Shown here in pieces: positions 12,101-32,241 of a DNA stretch of 64,000 bases. The notes below the pieces were generated by a model, which did no database searches, had not been told where the DNA came from, and worked only from the letters and a program-made list of their open reading frames with translations. This DNA is from Limnomonas spitsbergensis (taxonomy: Eukaryota > Chlorophyta > Chlorophyceae > Chlamydomonadales). Where the stretch lies: contig JAYJMM010000102.1 in the NCBI GenBank assembly GCA_037349105.1, positions 1,860,001-1,924,000 on the forward strand. Direction: 5' to 3'. The position numbers and the translations under genes are program-made. Each line of letters begins with the position of its first letter. Within the stretch, counting starts at the first letter, position 1.

Positions 12101-14152
12101 GAGCCCCACTGTGTATTTAGTGCACACCAGAGCCTCACAGCCCTAGAGCCCCACTGTGTATTTAGTGCACACCAGAGCCTCACAGCCCTAGAGCCCCACT
12201 GTGTATTTAGTGCACACCAGAGCCTCACAGCCCTAGAGCCCCACTGTGTATTTAGTGCACACCAGAGCCTCACAGCCCTAGAGCCCCACTGTGTATTTAG
12301 TGCACACCAGAGCCTCACAGCCCTGGAGCCCCACTGTGTATTTAGTGCACACCAGAGCCTCACAGCCCTAGAGCCCCACTGTGTATTTAGTGCACACCAG
12401 AACCTCACAGCCCTAGAGCCCCAGTGTGTATTTAGTGCACACCAGAGCCTCACAGCCCTAGAGCCCCACTGTGTATTTAGTGCACACCAGAGCCTCACAG
12501 CCCTAGAGCCCCACTGTGTATTTAGTGCACACCAGAGCCTCACAGCCCTAGAGCCCCACTGTGTATTTAGTGCACACCAGAGCCTCACAGCCCTAGAGCC
12601 CCACTGTGTATTTAGTGCACACCAGAGCCTCACAGCCCTAGAGCCCCACTGTGTATTTTAGTTCGTACGAGACGACCTTTGGCAGGCCGGTGGCATATTT
12701 CCCTCCATTTCTAGGCATCAATTGATGTTAGCCCAAGCTGTGAAATCCGGGAGAGCTACTGCGGGGGGAGAGGTGTGCGTGATGGCGCCTGAGCCCCATC
12801 CCCCGCGAGGAGGTTCAGGGGCAAGGTTTTGGAGCTCAGATACAGCATGCGGGGCATTGATGGAAATCTTAACTGGAAATGTTGGAATTACGGTCGGATG
12901 GCCAGACCAGTTGCTCTCAGTTGATAAGTATGCAAGATTTACCTTTAGGCTTAAAAGTCATCCGGTCATTCAGTGGAAGATGTGAAAAGCTGTGTGTGTG
13001 ACTGATGCTGCACTGCTACACAGGTGGCCATCGAGGCTGAGTCAATTTCTTGTAGCGCCCCTGAGGAAGCAGACTAGGTACTGTGGGCTAAAAAATTTCC
13101 GGGCTAAGAATTCCCCCCTGGGCTACGAACCTGAACATGAAAATCGTGGGGCTCTTGACCTCCTGAGTTTCCCCCCTCTCTTCCCCTCCCTCCTTTTCTA
13201 TTCTTCACCCACCCTCGCCCTTTCCTTCCCCCTGGACTACAAACAAGAATTTCGCATTCATCACTAAACCGGTAGCCTTCCTTTATGACCTGAGGTTTTT
13301 TACAGCCTAGACAAGAAGCACTGCCCGCTGGTCAGCAGGCACCCAGCCGACAGGGACCCAGTGTTGACCGGCCTACGCCCAGTGGCCCAAGCAGCGGGAA
13401 ATTCTTCACCAAGCCCACCCTGCCATCGGCCACAATGCAGCTCAATCGTACGTTCATACTACTACAAGCTAAAATAAACATAACTGAGCGGTGGACTCGT
13501 CCCCTTACGGGTGGTTGCCAGGCCACGGCGCCTCACACCCACCATTTGTATATGCGCTGCTCGGCAGTGGCTATCTCAAAGTTCTTCGTCAGTTCCACGC
13601 GGCCTGTGCATGGGGTGGAGGCTAGTGAGGACGGGATGAAGGCATGGGCATGCATGCATGCATGAAGCATTGGCACTTGGGCCACAGTTCAGCCATAGTT
13701 AAGCCCATGGGGCCAGTGGGGCCTGGTGCAGTAATCCTTGCTGCATGTGTCACAAGTCGTTGGCCGGTCAAGTTTGATGCCCGTCGGCCCATTTGTGTCT
13801 GTCTAGTGGCCTGGCAAAAATGCAATGGTGTGCACTCAAATAAACACATGCATGCAGCCTGACCTGGCAGGATTGACGGGGTTGCAGCGGCCTGGGCTTG
13901 CAATCGGATGCGCCTCTGAGAATCCTGTGTGTTGCGCTTGTTGGAGCTGCTAAAGGCTGATAACGGCCATCCGATTGCGTAGCCAGTCCTAGCCACGATC
14001 CCCGTCCTGAGTAGTGATGACTGGCGGAACATGGGGCCATCGCGCCCCGAGGTGGAGCAAGTGACGGAAGCTGCCTGCCTCATTGCAATTCTAATGAGTG
14101 ATGTCGATGGCTGACCCAGCGCGGAACAACCACAGCCTGCAAGGCCACGCAC
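1..14152 (-). CDS. VARS: Valyl-tRNA synthetase, N-terminal half, organelle-type presequence (partial, 10 exons)
   Basis: Class I aminoacyl-tRNA synthetase charging tRNA-Val. Exons on the minus strand: 14152-13864, 13603-13543, 10303-10093, 9180-8994, 7940-7790, 6026-5797, 3743-3676, 2990-2866, 2298-2256, 1356-1225. All ten join in phase and give about 499 residues, roughly half of a normal ValRS. The HIGH-type motif [13 protein letters not shown] followed by [12 protein letters not shown] lies in exon 3. [14 protein letters not shown] is in exon 4, the editing-domain signature [19 protein letters not shown] in exon 6, and [17 protein letters not shown] in exon 10. The KMSKS loop and anticodon-binding domain must lie beyond the left edge. 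Exon 1 encodes an Arg/Ser/Ala-rich leader without acidic clusters that looks like an organellar transit peptide; start Met is uncertain (14152, 14083 or 14032). Introns are large and filled with repeats, several being copies of exon ends. Family assignment is certain; chloroplast, mitochondrial or dual targeting is inference. Confidence 0.93.
380..1255 (-). repeat. Six tandem copies of the ValRS exon 10 donor junction
   Basis: The true junction (codons YNNWLENIK followed by GTGGGC, 1255-1218) is followed on the minus strand by six diverged copies at about 1131-1094, 964-926, 832-796, 700-652, 555-518 and 430-395. Each copy keeps most of the exon end and, in most, the GTGGGCAGGAGAGGC donor context. 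Unit length is about 125-160 bp. Between them is C/T-rich (plus-strand) filler including a (CTC)n run. Confidence 0.9.
1013..1062 (+). repeat. (CTC)n trinucleotide run
   Basis: About 17 perfect CTC/CCT units lie inside the ValRS exon 10 junction array. Confidence 0.95.
1660..2075 (+). repeat. (TGC/TTG/TCC)n triplet array
   Basis: About 400 bp is built from GCTGTTGCTCCTGCTGCT-like triplets, open in all frames. It includes a ~100 bp higher-order duplication around TCTTGTTGTTGTTGATGC (1858 and 1949). It lies in a ValRS intron, so the long Leu-, Gln- or Ser-rich frames are not called as proteins. Confidence 0.9.
2400..2720 (+). repeat. Degenerate telomere-like TTCAGGG/TTTAGGG tract in ValRS intron
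   Basis: Repeated GGTTCAGGGTTCAGGG-type heptamers and relatives fill the intron between exons 8 and 9. Similar tracts recur at 19690, 52070-52370, 56520, 60030-60200 and 61425-61475. Confidence 0.7.
2940..3450 (-). repeat. Four tandem copies of the ValRS exon 8 acceptor junction
   Basis: The real acceptor (CACAG|GATGCAACACTGAACGCC, 2991/2990) has upstream copies near 3110, 3220, 3312 and 3425. Each includes the acceptor and up to 45 bp of exon 8 (codons [12 protein letters not shown]). Spacing is about 95-120 bp. The copy near 3312 is the most decayed. Confidence 0.9.
5217..5590. repeat. Fold-back (MITE-like) element
   Basis: Inverted repeats flank the interval: AAGGCAAATTCAGCTACTTT at 5251 and its complement AAAGTAGCTGAATTTGCCTT near 5534. 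The similarity continues inward (GGCACAGCACTGGATCTTGG against the complement of the right arm) and outward. A related fragment with ATTGCACAGCACTGGTGATT is at 55025. No transposase frame is present, so it is a non-autonomous hairpin element inside a ValRS intron. Confidence 0.65.
6190..7215 (+). repeat. Degenerate tandem array based on GAGTGAGATCACACC
   Basis: Over 1 kb, units of about 30-45 bp carrying GAGTGAGATCACACCTCA followed by A/G-rich filler recur about 25 times. It lies in the ValRS intron between exons 5 and 6. The left end (about 6130-6180) also holds a decayed copy of the exon 6 acceptor. Confidence 0.85.
7650..7745 (+). repeat. ~24 bp C-rich tandem repeat
   Basis: Four nearly perfect units of CTGCCCTCCATTGCCCCCCC lie 50 bp from the end of ValRS exon 5. 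Confidence 0.9.
8060..8360 (-). repeat. Three decayed copies of the ValRS exon 5 acceptor junction
   Basis: The exon 5 start (codons [13 protein letters not shown] after GCAG) recurs at about 8060-8105, 8190-8240 and 8310-8350 with substitutions, always in the same orientation in the upstream intron. Confidence 0.85.
8630..9065 (-). repeat. Three copies of the ValRS exon 4 donor junction
   Basis: The end of exon 4 (codons [16 protein letters not shown] then GGTGAGGG at 8994/8993) is repeated with ~125 bp period at about 8945-8885, 8830-8761 and 8700-8636. Copies retain GGCCTTCATCCAAGGTG and CTCCAGTCACAG on the plus strand. The intervening CACATCAATGCAATCTACC is also repeated. Confidence 0.9.
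10574..12657 (-). repeat. 45-bp minisatellite, about 46 copies
   Basis: The unit reads GCCCTAGAGCCCCACTGTGT then ATTTAGTGCACACCAGAGCC plus TCACA. Copies are nearly identical. Because 45 is a multiple of three, the minus strand stays open, reading [15 protein letters not shown] over and over. The array fills ValRS intron 2 (between exons ending at 13543 and starting at 10303), so it is not a protein gene. Confidence 0.97.
13330..13400 (+). repeat. Dispersed CGGCCTACGG..GGCCCAAGCAG family fragment
   Basis: It shares the phrase 'gaccggcctacg.ccagtggcccaagcag' with copies at 39630-39790, 40660-40960, 50860-50950, 51400-51600 and 60400-60490. The family is GC-rich and non-coding. Confidence 0.5.
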
Positions 14153-14510
14153 GGGACTACTGCCGAGCTACTGCCGTGGATGAGACGGCTAAAACCAGCG
14201 CGGATGGAGGAGACATTATACGAAAGAGGAAATTGTGCATGTCTGCATGCTGCTCCGGGGTAGTAGCGAAACCATGCACACCAGTTTATCCGGAGATCCG
14301 GAGAGGACTGCCTCGACTTTGCCGTACAGCTCTACCTTCCACCTAAATCGGGGGCTGAGGCGGGGGGGAGCCCGCGGGCTAGTCCGGCATCATTGCAAAG
14401 CGCTTTTATCAAGAGCGCACGTGTATTGGTCTGGATTTTGATTTTGCCATTTTCACTGGGGTCCAACCCTTTTCCCAATTTTCATATTTCCAGCAGTCGA
14501 TAGCAGCAAC
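14153..14510. promoter_or_regulatory. Shared intergenic region between divergent ValRS and C2-CDPK genes
   Basis: This interval of about 360 bp separates the first Met of ValRS (minus) from the ATG of the C2-CDPK (plus), so both promoters and 5' untranslated regions should lie here. If ValRS starts at an inner Met (14083 or 14032) the gap widens to about 480 bp. I see no convincing TATA box or named factor site. The start context before 14511 (AGCAGCAACATGG) is a good eukaryotic initiation context. The role is inferred from gene orientation only. Confidence 0.5.
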
Positions 14511-26048
<11,538 letters not shown>

Positions 26049-27611
26049 ACTCTGAGCGAAGCGGTTGCATACTGAACAGAAAATGAAATTTGCCTCGAAA
26101 AATATCGTAGGAGCCTGAAGAGGGTGGGGATACAGTACGACGAGCTGACTGGATTTTATATGTTAAGATTTTACAGGATAAAGGGCGCGCCAACAAGCGC
26201 ATGAGAGACTCATTGTCAGCCGGCGCATGGGGCTTGTGCCTGCAAACCAGTGTGAATGCTGGATGGAGTAGCAGAGGCTTGTAGAGCACAGAGGCTGCTC
26301 GCATGAGCCGCAAATGATCGCTGGCCAGCGTGTGACAGTGGATTGCTTTTAGGATATATTGCAGGGACCTCCTGACTGTTTTCTCGTGCACAAGGCTTGT
26401 TAAAGTCGATTTTACCTGTGTGTGCATAATGACGTGGCCCTGCCCAAAAGGCTCGGCTGCGTGGGCCCCTAACTGTCTGTTTGGGGGAACAGCAAAAACT
26501 CAAGGAAAGAGAGACCTTGAGAGGGAAACTCTGACAATGAGAATAAGCCTGATGACGGTTCCCCTGGATGCGCATGCTCGACTGCTGGATGTGAACTGCC
26601 CCGTGCCTGCGGGAAAGATCCTCTATTTTCATGGACTCCAGTAGAACCGTACCGGTAAATCTGGATCTGCATGGCCTTCCCTCACGTAGGATTTATACAC
26701 TTGTTTTAGTGCTGCACTAGGGACCGAGAATCAGCACCCACGAATCCACTACTGATTTTCATTTGCATACCAATAGTTGCGATCACAATAGACAGGTAGG
26801 ATTTTTAAGTATCCTCACCATCAAACAGCTTGACATGAGGGAACGAAAAGCATGTATGAGACAGTAAGCCCACCATGCTAATTGGTGAAATCATTATGCA
26901 TGAGCGCGTGCATGAGACCCCCCTGGCATATAAAAACGGGCAAAAACTCTGTCATCCCAGGCATGGTCACAGGCCATGCAAGTGCCGGAAATCTTTAAAG
27001 GAGTTTTGGCCCCATCCTTGAACACAGCTGAAAATAGAGGGAGGGAAGCAAACACCCCCGTAGCTGAGGTCCGTCCCTTTCCATGAAGGGTGACAGCAGT
27101 AGCAACTGATCGCAGTCCAAAGTACTAAACAATCCATACAGCTGCAACGGGAGTGCGTGCACAAGGCAGCATTTGCAAATTGTACAGCTCCCCAATTAGC
27201 TCACCCCGTCCATTTTCTGCTGCATCCCGTTCAAACTATGTGTTCAGAGCCGCTGTCCTGGCTCTCTGTCTTCTTAATTGTCAAAAGCATCCGAAAATTG
27301 AGCGTGCCCATGACTTATTTTATTACGTGATCAGGCTTGCGACCCCTGCTTGCGACTGTCGATTGCGAGATCGAACACGCAAGATACGCAATGAGATCTG
27401 CGAACATGTCGATGCTGACGGATCCAACGAACGTGCCGTACTCTACCGAAACCGAACCTCCCTATCAAAGGCTAGAGCCGCCAGTGGTGCCTCATTGTCA
27501 GCAGCAGAAGTTCAGCAGTCGGTTTGTCTTTCACCGCGGCCAGTTTGCCTGCAGTCCTGAGATCCAGGCAACCCACATTCAAATCAAGCACCGAGGTACC
27601 GAGCACCTACA
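26049..27611. other. Intergenic region with one short-element fragment
   Basis: This is the 3' flank of the C2-CDPK and the upstream region of the small gene at 27612. Around 26436-26560 there is a partial copy of the dispersed family whose head reads like CCCTGC..AAAAGGCTCGGC. An open frame at 27406-27624 has reasonable composition but does not join in phase with the exons downstream, so I did not call it coding. Confidence 0.5.
26436..26560 (+). repeat. Short dispersed element, diverged copy
   Basis: GGCCCTGCCCAAAAGGCTCG followed by GCTGCGTGGGCCCCTAACTG and an A/G-rich tail matches the family typified at 31526-31695. Confidence 0.55.
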
Positions 27612-29177
27612 ATGGCCGAGGTGAGGAGTGAGGACAGCTTCGGACTGGCTTCGAACTATAACATTCCTTTCACATCACATATCATGAATGGCCATGAAAT
27701 AACAGTAGGCATCATCGATTCCCTGTCTTCGGATATTCCGAAAAACTACGACATGTTCTTGCTTGAAGTGAACCGGTGAAAGGCTTCACCGGTGAAAGGC
27801 TTCCACGGGCTTCATCTTGAATTGGGTATTGGACAAACTAAAATATCACCTCTGTGCTGCCAAGAAGAATGGAGACGCGCTGGCTATTTCTGTTTTCATG
27901 TCATCCAAGGTCGAAATGGACCCGATGGAGGACAAATCAGTTTGAATGTTTCGAATGTCAGGATCTACTGATGTTCATTGATGCCTGTCCACCTTTTAGG
28001 TCGGAAGTCAGCAGTCTCAGGGAGTACCTGCACAGGTTAGTTGGTACGCTTACAATTATCACGTATCCTAGTCTTATTACCTTGCATCCAAGGCTAGATT
28101 TGCTTATTCAGTATCTAGCAAGTTTTCCTTCCCGCGTTGCCCTGATTGGATTAGATCTTATTACCTTGGATGGCTGTTTCGCTATCCCTGTGCAGCCAAT
28201 GTTGGAAAATATGTTCTGAACTTGAGATGGGGACCCAATTGGGACATCTGTACTGTCTGTGAATCCTGTGCGGTGCAAATATATTTGTCAGCCTCAAACT
28301 ATTTTGCCATTCTTCATAGATATCGGCAAGGCACTTAAGTGGCTGAAAGATCTTCCAACAGGCCAGATTTTCCAACAGCCCAAACAGCCCGAACCTCGTT
28401 TCTTAAGATCTAGCCATCCTTAATAATATTCAGCTATACCTCCATAATTCTCTGCCCTCCACATTCACCCCCCCTCCTCCTATTTTAAATAGACAGTCCA
28501 GGTTGATGTCAGTGCCGAGAAGATCGGCCTCAAGGAGGGCCTCGAGCCCGTGATGAGTCAGCAGGAGGCTGTTGCAGGCAAGATGGACAGGGAGAGATTT
28601 CCATATTCCCTCTTCAGGGCCTGCTTACTGGACCCAATGCCTTGCAAAGAGGTTACCGAAACAATGTCAGGAACAAAGCCAAGTGGTTAAGCTCAGTACC
28701 TTGATTTGTCCGGGGATCTGCACAATTCAAAAAACTGCATCACACCTTATGTGTTTGGATAACGAATTATGAATACACTGTTGCATAGGAATAAAAGCCA
28801 TCATTTTCATGAATCATTAATTCCTAGTTTGTGGCCGAGTTCCCAGTAGTTTCAATTGCATCGCCTTCAGACACTCTTGACTGATCTATCTTGCCTAATT
28901 TGTTGCGTCTGCTGCAGGCGCCTTGGGCAGCCAGGTTGAGGCCGCGCCCCCAACCCAGCCTGAGCAGATCGGCAGCCAGGCCGCAGCTGCAGGTGGCCTG
29001 CAGCCTGCTGTTGAGGCCACTCAGCCCGCCGCCTCTCAGCCCGCCGCCTCTCAGCCCGCCGCCTCTCAGCCCGCTGCCTCTCAGGCGTTGTCTCAGCAGG
29101 CAGCCTCCCAGGCCGGCACTGAGGCCGCTGCTGACCCCTGCAAGGAGGCATCGTCACAGCCGGCAGCTGCCCCCTGA
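27612..29177 (+). CDS. Small Ala/Gln-rich protein of unknown function (4 exons)
   Basis: I do not recognise the family. Exons 27612-27620, 28000-28035, 28502-28577 and 28918-29177 close in phase to 126 aa; using the acceptor at 28493 adds three residues. The first coding exon is only three codons (MAE) before a GTGAGG donor. The second gives VGSQQSQGVPAQ and the third VDVSAEKIGLKEGLEPVMSQ. The last exon is Ala/Gln/Pro-rich with four perfect PAASQ repeats near 29025-29085, and the protein ends in SSQPAAAP before TGA at 29175. Intron 3 uses a GC donor (GCAG|GCAAG). The composition suggests a soluble, largely disordered protein; no signal peptide or membrane segment is seen. Exons 3 and 4 are well supported by phase and acceptor; exons 1 and 2 are more tentative. 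Confidence 0.6.
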
Positions 29178-29859
29178 GCGATGTGGCAGTCAGGGATGCA
29201 AGGTGGCAGCTTCTGCCCCTCTGCACTTGGTTCAAATACCCTCCGAGGCAAAAGGCAGTGTCTATAGCTGGTGGTAGTGCCTAAGATGATTATCGAATTT
29301 TAGTGTGATTGCGTGTGCGCAGCAGATTCAGGCCCATTTCAAGTTTGATCCTTCCAGAGATATAGCTCCAGCAGTTTGCAACTTTCTTTATGTCTGGTTA
29401 TAATGCCTGGTATAAACGAAAGGTTGAGGATAGCATTATTTTTTGCTTCGTTACTGCATCAATTTTGTAGATGCTATATTTTGATGTAGCATCAGCATTG
29501 CATTGATTTTGCAGCTTACGGCTTGCTTCTTCCTCAACTCGACTGGCTTGAGGCTATTTCATCTCCTAAATCCAATTGATGCTTGTAAAAACATCGCAAG
29601 CTGTCTTGGCTCAGACAGAAGGAACATGGCGTCAAGGACTCAAGGGTACCACTGCATGGCATAATCTGATTGTGGCCTTGGCACAAATAATCAAGTCAAA
29701 TGCTTGTTCCCTGAGCTACCAGAAACAGTGACTTAAGTTGTGTGCGTTCTATCTCACAGCCCAGCTGAGTACCGTAGTGAGTAGATGACAGTGCCACTGC
29801 TCCCGTCTGCCACGTTGTTTACTGTAAGGTCAGGTGTCGGACTTGTTTGCCTTTCCGGC

Positions 29860-30110
29860 CTCTACTTTATTCACCCCCCCCCCTTCTTCCTTTAGTTTAT
29901 TCTTTCCTCCCATCTGAACAGTCTGGCACCACGCGGCCGAGCCTTCTTGTGCAGGGCCCAGCCGTGTACCGTCATTGACTGTTAAGGTCAGTGACGCTTC
30001 ACCTCTGGGCCCTGCTTAAAAGAAGGCTTGTCACTTTGGGCGTCCAACTGTCTCTTGGAAACTAGAGGAGGAATGGGAAAAGAAAAAACAGGAGGAAAAT
30101 ACCCCCCCCA
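29860..30110. repeat. Head-to-head inverted pair of the ~170 bp dispersed element
   Basis: Two copies of the family with the GGGCCCTGCTCAAAAAGGCT-like head face each other. The left copy reads GCGGCCGAGCCTTCTTG and the right CCTCTGGGCCCTGCTTAAAAG. At the centre, GTCATTGAC and GTCAGTGAC form an imperfect stem around TGTTAAG. The arms extend into C/T-rich and A/G-rich tails, so the whole can fold as a hairpin. Confidence 0.6.
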
Positions 30111-30408
30111 CACACAGCAGTCGCACCAACGTTTTTGTTCAAGAGATCCATATCAACTTATTACATCTCTACTGTTCCAGAAAAAGCAAGTTACATCACA
30201 TTAAGCCCACCCTGGCTTTTAACCTAGAAGCGAGTGTGTTACAACTTGCTTTGGAGCAAATTTCCGATTTGCTTTTGGTAATGAGGCAACGGACCCCTGA
30301 CCTCAGTAAGATTGGGAGACCGGGAGACTTGGCTACAAGTTGACAGCTTGGCAGTTTGCTTCACCTACCTAGCCACATGCAGGGCGAAGAAACTGAGCCG
30401 CAACCCTA

Positions 30409-30762
30409 GTGCTGGGACCAGCCTCAGAGTGGCAGGATTTTAGCTCTGATGGGTCAAGAGCCATCATCACATTAGTCTCTATGTTCCTCCCATTTATCAT
30501 GCGGCTACAAAGGAATAATCACCACTCTAAAAAGCTCCACGTCCTCCATGTCCTCCACATGCTCGTTATTATCCCTAGTTCAACATTGATGGCAACAGGT
30601 TGTGTGACGCTTGTAGCAGCTGTGCCGTCCTCTAGTGTTGGCTTTGCTGACCGCGTCGAGTCGCAGCCTTAAGTTTGAGCACACGCAAGCTTGCACCCAC
30701 ATGATGGTGCGGCTCCTGGCTTGCGCCGTAGGCCCGTTATAGGCTGAAAACATGTCAAACAC
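30409..30762 (-). mobile_element. LINE-like retrotransposon 3'-end fragment (decayed)
   Basis: The minus-strand translation reads a basic stretch (LRLRLDAVSKANTRGRH) followed by a CC..C and HVED pattern. It is clearly homologous to the better-preserved fragment at 31765-32241 (LRLRPGAVSTADTRGRR). The pattern fits the Cys/His zinc finger that follows the reverse transcriptase domain in many non-LTR elements. No polymerase domain is present, so this is a truncated relic. Confidence 0.45.
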
Positions 30763-30835
30763 CTCTGGGCCCCGCTCAAAAAGGCTCGGCCGCGTGGGCG
30801 CCCTTCTGTCCCGTTAGGAGAAAAGAAAAGGAACT
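30755..30835 (+). repeat. Short dispersed element, truncated copy
   Basis: It contains the family head CTCTGGGCCCCGCTCAAAAA and GGCTCGGCCGCGTGGGCGCC, then a short A/G-rich tail. It aligns by eye with the full-length copies at 31526-31695 and 37503-37671 but stops early. Confidence 0.6.
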
Positions 30836-31525
30836 TAATGCTGAAAATGTGTTCGATAGGCGGCCGGAGACAAGTGTTCAGTGGCGGGGTCCCTTGGATC
30901 CCCTTCGCCGGTCATCTGACTCCAGCTGCGCCTGCCTGTTGGTTACGTTCCCTACCGCCTGCACCTTTGTAACGGGTAGCGGCTGTAGGTCACCAGCCGC
31001 TGTCTGACACAGTTCAGAAACGGCTACTCCTCGCTCCAGCTCCTTCAAGGCAACTAGCATGTCACTGTACTAGTTGCGCCTCTGGCGTTGTCTGACCGCA
31101 AGCTATGCCGGTCACCATGGCTGCCGCCGTGAGTGGCCTGTCTTGTTTTGCTGGCGGTGCTACCACTGCTGTTCTATAGAAGCAGAGCTCAGTCTGCCAA
31201 CAACCTCGTTGATATGTTGCTCCTTTAGGCCCTCCCAACTGGCGGTGGATGCATATAGTAGCCCGCCAGCATGACGCAAATTTAGAACGGTGCATACTGG
31301 CTGGGCCCTGCTTGCTGAACGCTCGGCCACGTAAGGCTGGTAAATAATGACTAGGCTCAATTCCAGCTACCATGCACAGCCAGGGCCATGGTGCAGCCAT
31401 GCCATCCTCCTATGTGAAGGGGCAGGAATATGGAACCCGGCGTTCTAGGCGGGGGAGAGAGGAGATCGTGTGGTGGGTTCGATGATTCGATCCCTCAACT
31501 TCTGGGATGCATGGCGCAAGTCGAT

Positions 31526-31695
31526 AACGTGACACCTCTGGGCCCTGCTCAAAAAGACTCGGCTGCTTGGTCGCCTAACTGAAGAGTCGGCCGGAAGGAT
31601 GGAAACAAACACAAGGGGGCATGACAAAAGAAAGGAGGAAAAAGTTGGAAATAAAGTTAAGGGACAACAAAGGGCTGGAAATAAACACAAAGGAA
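31526..31695 (+). mobile_element. Short dispersed element (SINE-like), near full length
   Basis: This ~170 bp copy has the head CTCTGGGCCCTGCTCAAAAA, then CTCGGCTGCTTGGTCGCC, then an A/G-rich tail with GGGGGCATGACAAAAGAAAG and CAAAGGGCTGGAAATAAAC. It aligns along its length with the opposite-strand copy at 37503-37671. It has no coding capacity. I see no tRNA-type B box, so the parent RNA is unknown. Confidence 0.6.
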
Positions 31696-31764
31696 ATTCC
31701 AGCCTCTGAAAAACATCTACGCCTCAACGATATCTACTACGTCTTCGACAAAGGCCAGGGCATC

Positions 31765-32241
31765 CTACCCAAGCCTGACCCGGTACAACTCTAAAAAGTC
31801 TCTAACACCGTTTTGAGGACCTACCCATCCGTGCTCTTTAAGTTGATCATGCACGTTGGGGCATTGAAAGCATGCATGCAGCGCGTCCTCCACATGGTCG
31901 CCATCTCCCCTACCCCAACATCGTTGGCAGCACCGTCTGTCACGCTGCTGACCACTGCGCCGTCCTCTAGTGTCAGCCGTGCTGACGGCGCCAGGCCGCA
32001 GCCTCAAGTTCGTGCACACGCAAGCACACTCCCTTCGGCTGGTGCGGATCCTGGCCTGCGTAGACTGAAACCAGGTGCAGTAGGCGGCCGTAGACCTGTA
32101 TTCAGTGGCAGGATCTCTGGGCGCATGGCGCAAGTGATGGAGAAAGTTGGACTGCATCCTGCTCTCGAGGTATTGTGACTGAAGGCAAATCACCGGTGGC
32201 TCGCACCACATCTTTGTACTTGGTTGCAAGCAATCAGGCAT
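31765..32241 (-). mobile_element. LINE-like retrotransposon C-terminal fragment with zinc-finger remnant
   Basis: This 158-codon minus-strand open frame ends with CCQRC, then HVEDALHACFQCP and a short tail. The C-C / H-x-LxxC-x-xCP pattern is typical of the zinc-binding domain that follows reverse transcriptase in LINE-type elements (zf-RVT). A second diverged copy lies at 30409-30762. No reverse transcriptase or endonuclease motif is present nearby, so it is a 5'-truncated relic. Confidence 0.5.

Noticed and set aside
10652..12633. Long minus-strand open frames of ([15 protein letters not shown])n, up to 420 codons
   Set aside because: They are the translation of a 45-bp minisatellite inside ValRS intron 2. 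The length is due to the unit being a multiple of three.
10574..12657. CRISPR-like array
   Set aside because: Units are contiguous with no unique spacers, and the context is eukaryotic.
13622..14152. A stand-alone 176-codon protein
   Set aside because: Only the first 96 codons are kept. A GT donor at 13863 joins them in phase to the conserved ValRS exon 2, and the remainder is intron.
27406..27624. First exon of the small Ala/Gln-rich gene
   Set aside because: Its donor at 27595 leaves a phase that does not fit the downstream exons, whereas the ATG at 27612 does.
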